This document shows positions 5,740 through 11,959 of a DNA stretch of 14,820 nt, piece by piece (the first letter of the stretch is position 1; each line of letters opens with the position of its first letter). This DNA is from an uncultured Collinsella sp. GTDB taxonomy: Bacteria; Actinomycetota; Coriobacteriia; Coriobacteriales; Coriobacteriaceae. The stretch lies in contig URSO01000055.1 of the NCBI GenBank assembly GCA_900550415.1, positions 1 through 14,820 of the forward strand, read 5' to 3'. The notes under the pieces are model-generated. The model had not been told where the DNA came from. It saw only the letters and a program-made list of their open reading frames with translations, and searched no databases. The position numbers and the translations under genes were made by a program.

Positions 5740-7410
5740 ATGCCTGGTGTTACCCCTGCAGAAGTTCTGTCCAACTTTGGCATTACGCTGGTCGAAGACC
5801 CCGCCGAGAACCAGCCCCGCCTGCTGGTTGACCTGCCGGCAGCCGAGCTCGTCGAGCACGCCATCCGCCGTGAAGAAGGCCGCATGGCCTCCAACGGCGC
5901 ACTGGTGATCGAGACGGGGGAGCGTACCGGACGCTCGCCCAACGACCGTTTTATCGCCGACACCCCCGATGTCCACGACAAGATCGCCTGGGGCGCCGTC
6001 AACCGCCCGCTTTCGATCGAGAGCTACGAGACCATCAAGGCTGGTATCGTCGACTACCTCAACGAGCGCGATGTGTTCGTTACCCGCGGCATGGCGGGCG
6101 CCGACCGCAACCACACGCGCCGACTGCTCGTCGCCTGCGAGCGTGCCAGCCAGGCGCTCTTCATTAAGCAAATGCTTGCCCGTCCGCTCGCTCGCGAAAT
6201 TGCGCGCACCGGTGAGCCGGACTTCTGCGTGCTCGCCGCTCCCGGCTACCAGTGCGATCCTGCCATTAAGGGCCTCAACTCCAGCGCCGCCGTGGTCATC
6301 AACTTCCAGGAACGCGTGATTCTGGTCGCCGGCACCGGCTACTCCGGTGAGATCAAAAAGTCGATCTTCAGCGTCATGAACTACCTGCTGCCCGTCGAGG
6401 ACGACGTGCTGCCCATGCACTGCTCGGCCAGCATGGATCCCGTCACGCACGAGACCGCCGTGTTCTTTGGCCTGTCCGGCACCGGCAAGACCACGCTTTC
6501 GGCCAACCCCACGCGGCTGCTGATCGGCGACGACGAGCACGGTTGGTCCGACATGGGCATCTTCAACATCGAAGGTGGCTGCTACGCCAAATGCGAGGGC
6601 CTGGACGCGTTCCACGAGCCCGAGATCTTCAACGCTGTCCGCTTTGGCGCGATCTGCGAAAACGTGGTGCTCGACGAGAACCGCAAGCCCAACTACGACG
6701 ACATCTCGATCACGCACAACACGCGCGTGGCATACCCTGTGGAGCACATTCCCAACGCGTGGACCAAGGGCATGGGCACCACTCCAAGCGTCGTGCTCTT
6801 CCTGACCTGCGATGCCTTTGGCGTGTTGCCGCCCATCTCACGCCTGACGGCCGATGCCGCCATGTACCAGTTCGTGACGGGCTTTACGGCCAAGATCCCC
6901 GGCACCGAGGTCGGCGTCACCGAGCCCACGCCCACGTTCTCTTCGCTGTTTGGCGAGCCGTTTATGCCGCTCGACCCCATGGTCTATGCCAAGATGCTCG
7001 GTGAGCGCATCGCCGACGGCCGCACGCGTGTGTACCTGGTCAACACCGGCTGGATTGGCGGCGGCTACGGCGTGGGCCATCGCATCGAGCTTGCCTACAC
7101 GCGCGCCCTGGTGGCCCGCGCCCTCGACGGTACCATCGAGGACAGCGAATTCGTGCATGACGATATCTTTAACGTCGACATTCCCACCACGTGCCACGGC
7201 GTGCCCGACGGCATCCTGGTGCCGCGCCAGTACTGGCAGAGCACCGCGCGCTACGACGAGGCGGCGCACAACTTGGCCGTGATGTTCGAGGAGAACTTCG
7301 AGAAGAAGTACTCGCACCTGCCCGAGTCCGTGAAGGCCGCCGGTCCGCACGCTCAGGTGCACGCCGACGCCCGTCATCGCGGCCGCGGCCTGCTGGGACT
7401 CCGACACTAG
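5740..7410 (+). CDS. pckA: Phosphoenolpyruvate carboxykinase (ATP)
   Basis: A 556-residue ATP-dependent PEPCK (EC 4.1.1.49), which interconverts oxaloacetate + ATP and PEP + CO2 + ADP in the cytoplasm. Visible signatures are RTGRSPNDRF (62-71) for substrate binding, the kinase-1a/P-loop GLSGTGKTTLS (244-254), the metal-binding GDDEHGW (263-269) and NTGWIGGGYGVGHR near residue 430. The ATG at 5740 follows AAAGGAGG with a 4-nt gap; the open frame upstream to 5626 has no ribosome-binding site. Family members normally end at a segment like VKAAGP; this protein continues for roughly 18 residues rich in His, Arg and Gly (HAQVHADARHRGRG...). The gene stands alone behind two palindromes (5650-5665 and 5683-5698) and ends 15 nt before hairpin R1. 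In anaerobic gut bacteria the enzyme may run in the carboxylating, ATP-forming direction; that is inference. Confidence 0.97.
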   Translation: MPGVTPAEVLSNFGITLVEDPAENQPRLLVDLPAAELVEHAIRREEGRMASNGALVIETGERTGRSPNDRFIADTPDVHDKIAWGAVNRPLSIESYETIKAGIVDYLNERDVFVTRGMAGADRNHTRRLLVACERASQALFIKQMLARPLAREIARTGEPDFCVLAAPGYQCDPAIKGLNSSAAVVINFQERVILVAGTGYSGEIKKSIFSVMNYLLPVEDDVLPMHCSASMDPVTHETAVFFGLSGTGKTTLSANPTRLLIGDDEHGWSDMGIFNIEGGCYAKCEGLDAFHEPEIFNAVRFGAICENVVLDENRKPNYDDISITHNTRVAYPVEHIPNAWTKGMGTTPSVVLFLTCDAFGVLPPISRLTADAAMYQFVTGFTAKIPGTEVGVTEPTPTFSSLFGEPFMPLDPMVYAKMLGERIADGRTRVYLVNTGWIGGGYGVGHRIELAYTRALVARALDGTIEDSEFVHDDIFNVDIPTTCHGVPDGILVPRQYWQSTARYDEAAHNLAVMFEENFEKKYSHLPESVKAAGPHAQVHADARHRGRGLLGLRH

Positions 7411-7425
7411 CGTTGCTTCAGACCC

Positions 7426-7466
7426 AAAACCACCATAAAGGGGACAGGCACCTTTGTGGTGGTTTT
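7426..7466 (+). terminator. Hairpin R1 (four-copy family), after pckA
   Basis: The arms 7426-7441 and 7451-7466 form a 16-bp stem with one G-U pair (T7436/G7456). The loop is GGACAGGCA, the reverse complement of the loop in R2-R4. The 3' arm ends in TTTT. It probably terminates pckA, and also belongs to a REP-like repeat family. Confidence 0.75.
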
Positions 7467-7493
7467 ACTCGCGCGGATGACTCGGGTTACAAT
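7464..7493 (+). promoter_or_regulatory. Candidate promoter of the B3/B4-domain gene
   Basis: TTTACT (7464-7469), an 18-bp spacer and TACAAT (7488-7493). The -35 box overlaps the end of hairpin R1. The predicted start is near 7500, giving a leader of about 138 nt. Confidence 0.45.
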
Positions 7494-7499
7494 ACGCCT

Positions 7500-7594
7500 G
7501 ACATATTGCCCCCTTCTCCGGATGGGGGCAGCGTAAGCACTCTTGTGGCGGCACCGTAGGACTTTGAAGGTGGCCGTCGTAAGGGCGCTTTTTG
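7500..7594 (+). ncRNA. Candidate structured leader RNA
   Basis: The leader holds two hairpins: TGCCCCC/GGGGGCA (7507-7513 with 7524-7530), and CGGCACC (7549-7555) with GGTGGCCG (7569-7576) containing one bulged G. A possible closing pairing AGCG/CGCT (7530-7533 with 7586-7589) is followed by five T (7589-7593), about 45 nt before the start codon. This would suit an attenuator or riboswitch, or a short self-terminating RNA. I do not recognise any known riboswitch core. Confidence 0.35.
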
Positions 7595-7637
7595 TTTAGG
7601 CACCCGGGCTCGGGCGCATGCTATGAAGGGAGAGCAC

Positions 7638-8357
7638 ATGAAGAGTTTCGTTGCCGAGGATTCGTTTTGGGAGCTATTTCCGCAGGCGGCTGTCGGTGTT
7701 GTGGTCGTAAAGGGCATGAAGCCCGCGGCTCAGATTCCTCAAGAGGACGTGGACGCGATTGCGGCGTTGCTCGACCGCGCCAATATCGACGCGGAGCGTC
7801 ATCTGACCAGCGATACTATCAGCGAGAATGCGCCGGTTAAGGCATGGCGCGAGGCTTATCGGCTGTTCAAGACCAAAAAGGGCGCGCGTTGCTCAATTGA
7901 GAACCTGCTCAAGCGCGTGCTCAAGGGCAAACCGGTGGGCCACATTACGCCCGCGGTGGACATCTACAACACGGTGTCGCTGACCTACGCGCTGCCCGTT
8001 GGCGGCGAGGACCTGCATACGATTGAGGGGGATCTTCGCTTGAAGGTGACTGACGGCGGCGATGCGTTCCTGCCACTTGGCGAGGAAACGGATGACCCGA
8101 CGCTGCCCGGCGAGCTCGCCTACATCGATGATGCGGGCGCCGTATGCCGCTGCTGGAACTGGCGCGATGGCGTTCGCACGGCGCTGTCCGACGATTCGGC
8201 CGATGCATTCCTGGCGATTGAGTGCGTGGAGCCCGAGCGGATGGGGGATTGCCAGGCTGCCGTTGATCGTCTCGCCGAGTTGCTCGAGCGCTATCTGGGA
8301 GCGACGGTTGTCGTTAAGACGCTTGTGACCCGCGACAATCCCTGCGTGGAACTGTAG
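7638..8357 (+). CDS. B3/B4 tRNA-binding-domain protein (PheT-like)
   Basis: A 239-residue soluble protein matching the stand-alone B3/B4 domain family (COG3382), which resembles the editing domain of the phenylalanyl-tRNA synthetase beta chain. The family pattern is clear: KAWREAYRLF (about 70-80), then ARCSIENLLKRVLKGK, the VDIYNTVSL block, and GDLRLKVTDGG with a later CRCWNWRDG segment. Members are proposed to act on aminoacyl-tRNA or small ligands, but the function is not settled. The ATG at 7638 is chosen over ATG 7623 because AAGGGAG (7626-7632) lies just upstream of it. The gene has its own promoter candidate and a structured leader (7500-7594), and ends 28 nt before hairpin R2, so it looks like an independent transcription unit. 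No synthetase partner adjoins it. Confidence 0.88.
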   Translation: MKSFVAEDSFWELFPQAAVGVVVVKGMKPAAQIPQEDVDAIAALLDRANIDAERHLTSDTISENAPVKAWREAYRLFKTKKGARCSIENLLKRVLKGKPVGHITPAVDIYNTVSLTYALPVGGEDLHTIEGDLRLKVTDGGDAFLPLGEETDDPTLPGELAYIDDAGAVCRCWNWRDGVRTALSDDSADAFLAIECVEPERMGDCQAAVDRLAELLERYLGATVVVKTLVTRDNPCVEL

Positions 8358-8385
8358 CGACGCCTGCGGATCATGTTCGCCGGTC

Positions 8386-8427
8386 AAAACCACTACAAAG
8401 GTGCCTGTCCCCTTTGTGGTGGTTTTT
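8386..8427 (+). terminator. Hairpin R2 (four-copy family)
   Basis: The arms 8386-8401 and 8411-8426 form a 16-bp stem with one G-U pair (T8394/G8418). The loop is TGCCTGTCC and the 3' arm runs into TTTTT (8423-8427). It lies after the B3/B4-domain gene and is the best canonical terminator of the four copies. Confidence 0.75.
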
Positions 8428-8433
8428 ATGTTG

Positions 8434-8498
8434 ATGGGTTAACAAATGGGATATTTGGGTATGGGTGTTGCCTCGTGCGGCTAAGATGTTTACCCATA
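8434..8498. promoter_or_regulatory. Repeated ATGGGT motifs before the MarR gene
   Basis: ATGGGT or one-base variants occur at 8434, 8446, 8455 and 8461. The inverse copy ACCCATA (8492-8498) pairs with TATGGGT (8460-8466) as a perfect 7-bp inverted repeat around a -10-like TAAGAT (8482-8487). MarR proteins often autoregulate through such inverted repeats, so this is a plausible operator. Confidence 0.35.
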
Positions 8499-8530
8499 AG
8501 CATTATGCAAGCGAAAGGCGGTCGTCTCCC

Positions 8531-8980
8531 ATGCAGCAGAACGACGAGACACGTTTCGAGGACTTTGTCGGACTGATCAGCGGGCTCTACAAGGAGATCC
8601 AGCGCATTAAGACATCCGAGGGCGCAAGGCTGGGCCTCAAGGGCTCCGACGTTATGTGCCTGTACTATCTTGAGCGCAGCAAGGACGGCCTGACTGGCGC
8701 TGACCTGGCTCGCATGGCAGGCGTGACCCGTGCCGCCGTCTCGCGCACGCTCGCGCATCTGGAGGAGGGCGGCTACGTCGAGGTCGACGACTCGGGTGAT
8801 GCGGCCGTTAAGTATCGTGCCCCGGTGCGCCTGACCGCTCTGGGCGGCGAGAGCATGAGCGAGGCGGACCGCATCATTCGCGAGGTGCTCGACACCACCG
8901 GTAAGGCTATGGGTGTGGAGCAGCGCGAGCAGATGTATGCGTCGCTGCGTACGATTCTCAACACCCTGCGTGAGATCTAA
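8531..8980 (+). CDS. MarR family transcriptional regulator
   Basis: A 149-residue MarR-type winged-helix regulator. Residues 1-35 form the N-terminal dimerisation helix. The segment LTGADLARMAGVTRAAVSRTLAHLEEGGYVEV (about 56-87) is the helix-turn-helix, followed by a wing with the short acidic turn DDSGDAAVKYRAPVRLTALG. A long C-terminal helix completes the dimer interface. Proteins of this family repress nearby genes and release DNA on binding phenolic or other small ligands, or on oxidation. The ATG at 8531 follows AAAGGCGG at about 9 nt; the open frame upstream to 8465 has no ribosome-binding site and covers the likely operator. The DegV gene follows after 119 nt with no hairpin between them, so DegV is a candidate target or cotranscript. 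The ligand is unknown. Confidence 0.92.
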   Translation: MQQNDETRFEDFVGLISGLYKEIQRIKTSEGARLGLKGSDVMCLYYLERSKDGLTGADLARMAGVTRAAVSRTLAHLEEGGYVEVDDSGDAAVKYRAPVRLTALGGESMSEADRIIREVLDTTGKAMGVEQREQMYASLRTILNTLREI

Positions 8981-9099
8981 GGCCGCCAAGGCATTTGCTT
9001 CCCATTAAAAACTGCATCGTCCCGTTTGAGCGCGTATGCCGTGCCGGGACATTGCTGTCAAAATTCCCTGCGCGAGACCTGCGCAAGAAAGGATTCGCT

Positions 9100-9954
9100 A
9101 TGTCCGTCCGCATTATTACCGATTCCGCCAGCGATATGTCGCCGGCGGAGCACCCGGCGCTGTCCGTCTTGCCGCTGTCCGTTACCTTTGGCACCGATGT
9201 GTATATGGATGGCGTCGACATCGATCACCAGCGCTTTTACGAGATGCTCGTGGAGCGCGATGAGCTGCCCAAGACCGGCCAGGTCAACCCGTACGCGTTT
9301 TCGCAGGCGATTGCCAAGGTTCGTGAAGCCGGCGATGAGGCTGTGATTATTACCGTGGGCGATAAGCTATCAGGCACCAATCAGAGTGCCCGTACCGCAC
9401 TTGCCGAGGCGCCAGGTGGCGACGTGTTCGTGGTAGACAGCAACAACGTCACCCTGGGCGAGCGCGTCCTGGTCGAGTATGCGCTGCGCTTGGTGGACGA
9501 GGGCCGCAGTGCATCTCAGATCGCGGCGGCTGTCGAGGCCGTGCGCGACCGTGTGGTGGTTATCGGCCTGCTCGAGACGCTGGAGTACCTGGTGCGCGGC
9601 GGTCGTCTGTCTGCTGCGGCCGGCGCCGTGGGCACGCTGCTCAACGTGAAGCCCGTGGTGGCTGTCGAGGACGGTCTGATCGTGCAGCTGGGCAAGGCGC
9701 GCGGTTCCAAGAACGGCCGCAACCTGCTGAACCAAAAGGTCGAAAAGGCGGGCGGCATCGACTTTTCCATGCCGCTGGCGCTCGGCTATACGGGTCTTTC
9801 GGATTCGGTGCTCAAGAAGTATATCGAGGACAGCGCGGCACTGTGGGCTGGTCACACCGAGGGCGAACTGCCCGTTCACACCATCGGCGCCACCATCGGA
9901 ACCCACGTTGGCCCCGGCGCCGTGGCAGTAGCCTTCTTCCAGCCCGCCAACTAA
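9100..9954 (+). CDS. DegV family fatty-acid-binding protein
   Basis: A 284-residue cytoplasmic DegV protein. The hallmarks are the N-terminal IITDSASDMS (5-14), the LPKTGQVNP segment (56-64), VGDKLSGTNQSARTA (86-100) corresponding to the SGTYQSA lipid-headgroup loop, VVDSNNVTLGE, and the LEYLVRGGRLS hinge leading into domain 2. Family members bind a single fatty acid; those called FakB deliver it to the FakA kinase for phosphorylation. No FakA or DAK gene is nearby, so assignment to FakB is inference. The start is set by AAGAAAGGA with a 6-nt gap before ATG 9100. The gene may be cotranscribed with the MarR gene 119 nt upstream, and it ends 9 nt before hairpin R3. Length is normal for the family. 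Confidence 0.93.
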   Translation: MSVRIITDSASDMSPAEHPALSVLPLSVTFGTDVYMDGVDIDHQRFYEMLVERDELPKTGQVNPYAFSQAIAKVREAGDEAVIITVGDKLSGTNQSARTALAEAPGGDVFVVDSNNVTLGERVLVEYALRLVDEGRSASQIAAAVEAVRDRVVVIGLLETLEYLVRGGRLSAAAGAVGTLLNVKPVVAVEDGLIVQLGKARGSKNGRNLLNQKVEKAGGIDFSMPLALGYTGLSDSVLKKYIEDSAALWAGHTEGELPVHTIGATIGTHVGPGAVAVAFFQPAN

Positions 9955-9963
9955 CCGACCTGC

Positions 9964-10008
9964 CATAAACCATCACAAAGGTGCCTGTCCCCTTTGTGAT
10001 GGTTTATG
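9964..10008 (+). terminator. Hairpin R3 (four-copy family)
   Basis: The arms 9964-9981 and 9991-10008 form a perfect 18-bp stem with loop TGCCTGTCC. Compared with R2 and R4 the stem carries a paired change (CCATCAC with GTGATGG), which keeps pairing intact. It follows the DegV stop and precedes the MGMT-fold start by 26 nt. There is no long T-run. Confidence 0.7.
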
Positions 10009-10034
10009 CTTTTCCGGGTGGAAGGGAGCGAGCA

Positions 10035-10355
10035 ATGGCGTCTGAGGGCTTTTTTGATCGGGTGTACGAGGTGGTCGAGCAGATCCCCGAGGGGATGGTC
10101 GCCACGTATGGTCAGGTGGCACTGCTTGCCGGTCGTCCACGAAGTGCGCGGTACGTGGGGTATGCCCTTCATAGTAATCCGCGCCCTGGCCAAATTCCCT
10201 GTCATCGCGTGGTGTTTGCCGACGGCCGTATCTGTGAGGGCTTTGCCTTTGGCGGCCCCGATGCTCAGCGCGAGCTCTTAATGGGGGAGGGCGTGACGTT
10301 TGCCGATCCCATGCATGTTGATCTGGCCGCCTGTCGTTGGCCTGCTGGACTCTAA
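10035..10355 (+). CDS. MGMT-fold DNA-binding-domain protein (alkyltransferase-like)
   Basis: A 106-residue protein containing only the C-terminal DNA-binding/active-site domain of O6-alkylguanine-DNA alkyltransferases. The helix-turn-helix TYGQVALLAGRPRSARYVGYAL (about 24-45) includes the Arg region that flips the base, and the active-site motif IPCHRVV (54-60) keeps the acceptor Cys56. Alkyltransferase-like proteins that cannot transfer alkyl groups usually carry Trp in this position, so this one may be catalytic despite lacking the N-terminal domain. It probably binds alkylated guanine, either repairing it or handing it to excision repair. The ATG at 10035 follows GAAGGGAG at a good distance. 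It sits between hairpins R3 and R4, 80 nt after the DegV stop. No adaptive-response regulator is visible. Confidence 0.88.
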   Translation: MASEGFFDRVYEVVEQIPEGMVATYGQVALLAGRPRSARYVGYALHSNPRPGQIPCHRVVFADGRICEGFAFGGPDAQRELLMGEGVTFADPMHVDLAACRWPAGL

Positions 10356-10371
10356 CAGCTCTGCCGTGGTC

Positions 10372-10412
10372 AAAGCCACCACAAAGGTGCCTGTCCCCTT
10401 TGTGGTGGCTTT
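10372..10412 (+). terminator. Hairpin R4 (four-copy family)
   Basis: The arms 10372-10387 and 10397-10412 form a perfect 16-bp stem with loop TGCCTGTCC. The outer stem has a compensatory pair (AAAGCC with GGCTTT) against AAAACC/GGTTTT elsewhere. It lies 16 nt after the MGMT-fold stop. Confidence 0.72.
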
Positions 10413-10492
10413 CCGTTGCAGGTTTACCTGGGCTAACTTATGGAGAAGGTGTGTTGGGGTAGTTTGACGCTAGAAAGTAAACCACGGTGAAC

Positions 10493-10498
10493 TATATT
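10493..10498 (+). promoter_or_regulatory. Candidate -10 box of a small RNA
   Basis: TATATT, 8 nt before the first hairpin of the candidate sRNA. A TTGACG at 10464-10469 is 23 bp away, which is too far to be a normal -35 box. Confidence 0.3.
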
Positions 10499-10504
10499 GG
10501 TTTC

Positions 10505-10645
10505 AGCAACGGAGCAGGCAATAGGCGATGAAAAAGCCTGCCCTGTTGAGTTTGATTCGCATTCCTCCCCTCTGTGCGATTCAACGGTGTACTTCGGGAA
10601 CAGGCCCGCTGGCAACTAACTGCCAGCGGGCCTGTTCCTGTTTGT
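10505..10645 (+). ncRNA. Candidate three-hairpin small RNA with a C-rich loop
   Basis: The gap 10413-10748 contains no gene but holds three consecutive hairpins. H1: 10507-10519 with 10536-10548, 12 of 13 positions paired including one G-U. H2: 10552-10561 with 10575-10584, 9 of 10 paired, with a 13-nt loop TTCCTCCCCTCTG. H3: 10597-10614 with 10621-10638, a perfect 18-bp stem with loop ACTAAC, followed by TGTTTGT, which is terminator-like. The H2 loop is complementary to Shine-Dalgarno sequences, as in C-rich-loop sRNAs. No gene lies downstream on this strand, so a leader role is excluded. Promoter evidence is only a -10 box. Confidence 0.45.
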
Positions 10646-10685
10646 CGAGGGAGTGCAATGGGCAGAGCCGAACCGGTCGGGCACC

Positions 10686-10713
10686 AAAAAAGGCGGACGC
10701 CGTAGCGCCCGCC
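10686..10713 (-). terminator. Intrinsic terminator of trpS
   Basis: On the minus strand GGCGGGCGC and GCGTCCGCC form a 9-bp stem with one G-U pair. It is closed by a TACG tetraloop (a UNCG-type loop with C-G closing) and followed by TTTTTT. It lies 36 nt after the trpS stop. Confidence 0.88.
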
Positions 10714-10748
10714 CTATAGCAATCGAAAGTTCTAGCCAGCAGATCGAT

Positions 10749-11798
10749 CTAGTACACCATGCCCATGGCGTCCTGAACCTCGGCCAGGGTCTGCTCGGCA
10801 ATCTCGTTGGCGCGACGGTTGCCCTCGTGCAGCACGTCCTTCACATAGTCCAGATCGTTCTCATAGCGCTGACGACGCTCGCGGATCGGCGCGAAGTACT
10901 CGTTGACGGCCTCGGTCACGTACTTCTTGAGCTGGCCGGAGCCGCCCATGCCAATCTCCTCGGCAATCTCGACCTCGGAACGACCGGTGCAGATGGCGGC
11001 CGTCGAAAGCAGACCGGATACGCCGGGGCGGTTCTCGGGATCGAACGTGATCATGCGCTCAGAATCGGTCTGGCTCTTCTTGATGCGCTTTGCCGTCTCC
11101 TCGGCGGTCATCGAGATGTTGATGGCGTTGCCGTAGCTCTTGCTCATCTTGCGACCGTCCAGGCCGGGCAGCAGCGGGGTCTCGGACAGCAGCGCGTCGA
11201 CCTCGGGGAACACCTTGCCGTAGCGGTTGTTAAAGCGGCGGGCGATGGTACGGGTGAGCTCGATGTGCGGCAGCTGGTCGCGACCGACGGGCACCACATT
11301 GCCCTTGCAGAACAGGATGTCGCAGGCCTGGTGCACCGGGTAGGTGAGCAGAAGGCCGGTGAGCTCGTGGCCCGAGGCCTCCATCTCGGCCTTGACCGTG
11401 GGGTTGCGCGCCAGCTCGGCCTCGGAGACCAGCGACAGGAACGGCAGCATGAGCTGGTTTGCGGCGGGTACGGCGGAGTGCGCGTAGATCATGGTCTTGT
11501 CGGGGTCGATGCCGCAGGCAAGGTAGTCCATAACCATGTTGTACACGTTGTCCTGGATGTGCTCGGTCGTATCGCGGTCAGTGATGACTTGGTAGTCGGC
11601 GATGAGCACGTTGGTCTTGGCGCCCATGTTCTGCAGCTCAACACGGCCCTTGAGGGTGCCGAAGTAGTGACCCAGGTGCAGACGGCCGGTGGGGCGGTCG
11701 CCGGTGAGCATGGTGAACTTCTCGGGCGTTTTGGCCAGGCCCTCGCGAATGGCGTTGCTCTTTTGCAGCGCGACTTCGTAGCTGTTCTCGTTTGGCAT
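10749..11798 (-). CDS. trpS: Tryptophanyl-tRNA synthetase
   Basis: A 349-residue class I aminoacyl-tRNA synthetase that charges tRNA-Trp. The HIGH-type motif is HLGH (41-44) in the context GDRPTGRLHLGHYFG. The GRDQ block (172-175) is followed by LPHIELTR, and the KMSKS loop (217-221) sits in LDGRKMSKSYGN. Length is typical of bacterial TrpRS. The ATG at 11798 is chosen because AGGAG lies 5-6 nt upstream; the frame continues ten codons further to 11828 without a better site. It lies downstream of the TagO/WecA-type gene on the same strand with a 161-nt gap that has no obvious terminator, so partial readthrough is possible. No T-box antiterminator pattern is seen in that gap. Transcription ends at the hairpin 10713-10686. 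Confidence 0.97.
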   Translation of the reverse strand: MPNENSYEVALQKSNAIREGLAKTPEKFTMLTGDRPTGRLHLGHYFGTLKGRVELQNMGAKTNVLIADYQVITDRDTTEHIQDNVYNMVMDYLACGIDPDKTMIYAHSAVPAANQLMLPFLSLVSEAELARNPTVKAEMEASGHELTGLLLTYPVHQACDILFCKGNVVPVGRDQLPHIELTRTIARRFNNRYGKVFPEVDALLSETPLLPGLDGRKMSKSYGNAINISMTAEETAKRIKKSQTDSERMITFDPENRPGVSGLLSTAAICTGRSEVEIAEEIGMGGSGQLKKYVTEAVNEYFAPIRERRQRYENDLDYVKDVLHEGNRRANEIAEQTLAEVQDAMGMVY

Positions 11799-11959
11799 GA
11801 TTGCTCCTAACGTATGTTCATGGGTCAAGATGATAACGCGTTTATTGGAGGGGCGGGTCGTAAGTAGGCGAGGGGCGGGAGAGCGGCGGCATGTGCGATG
11901 GGCGCGGCGTGGCTGCGCGTTTGGCCGGCGGCGCCTGGGCGCATCCTCGGCAGCTTACC

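Noticed and set aside
5590..6747. Long open frame on the minus strand opposite pckA (385 codons)
   Set aside because: It is the antisense shadow of pckA in high-GC DNA; the protein resembles no family and the plus-strand PEPCK has all its catalytic motifs.
7426..10412. CRISPR array made of the four similar palindromes
   Set aside because: The copies are 0.4-1.6 kb apart with genes between them, and there are no regular spacers or cas genes.
10653..11810. Long plus-strand open frame opposite trpS (385 codons)
   Set aside because: Antisense shadow of trpS, whose HLGH and KMSKS motifs are intact.
11799..11959. T-box leader for trpS
   Set aside because: I see no T-box core sequence, specifier stem or antiterminator in the 161-nt upstream gap.
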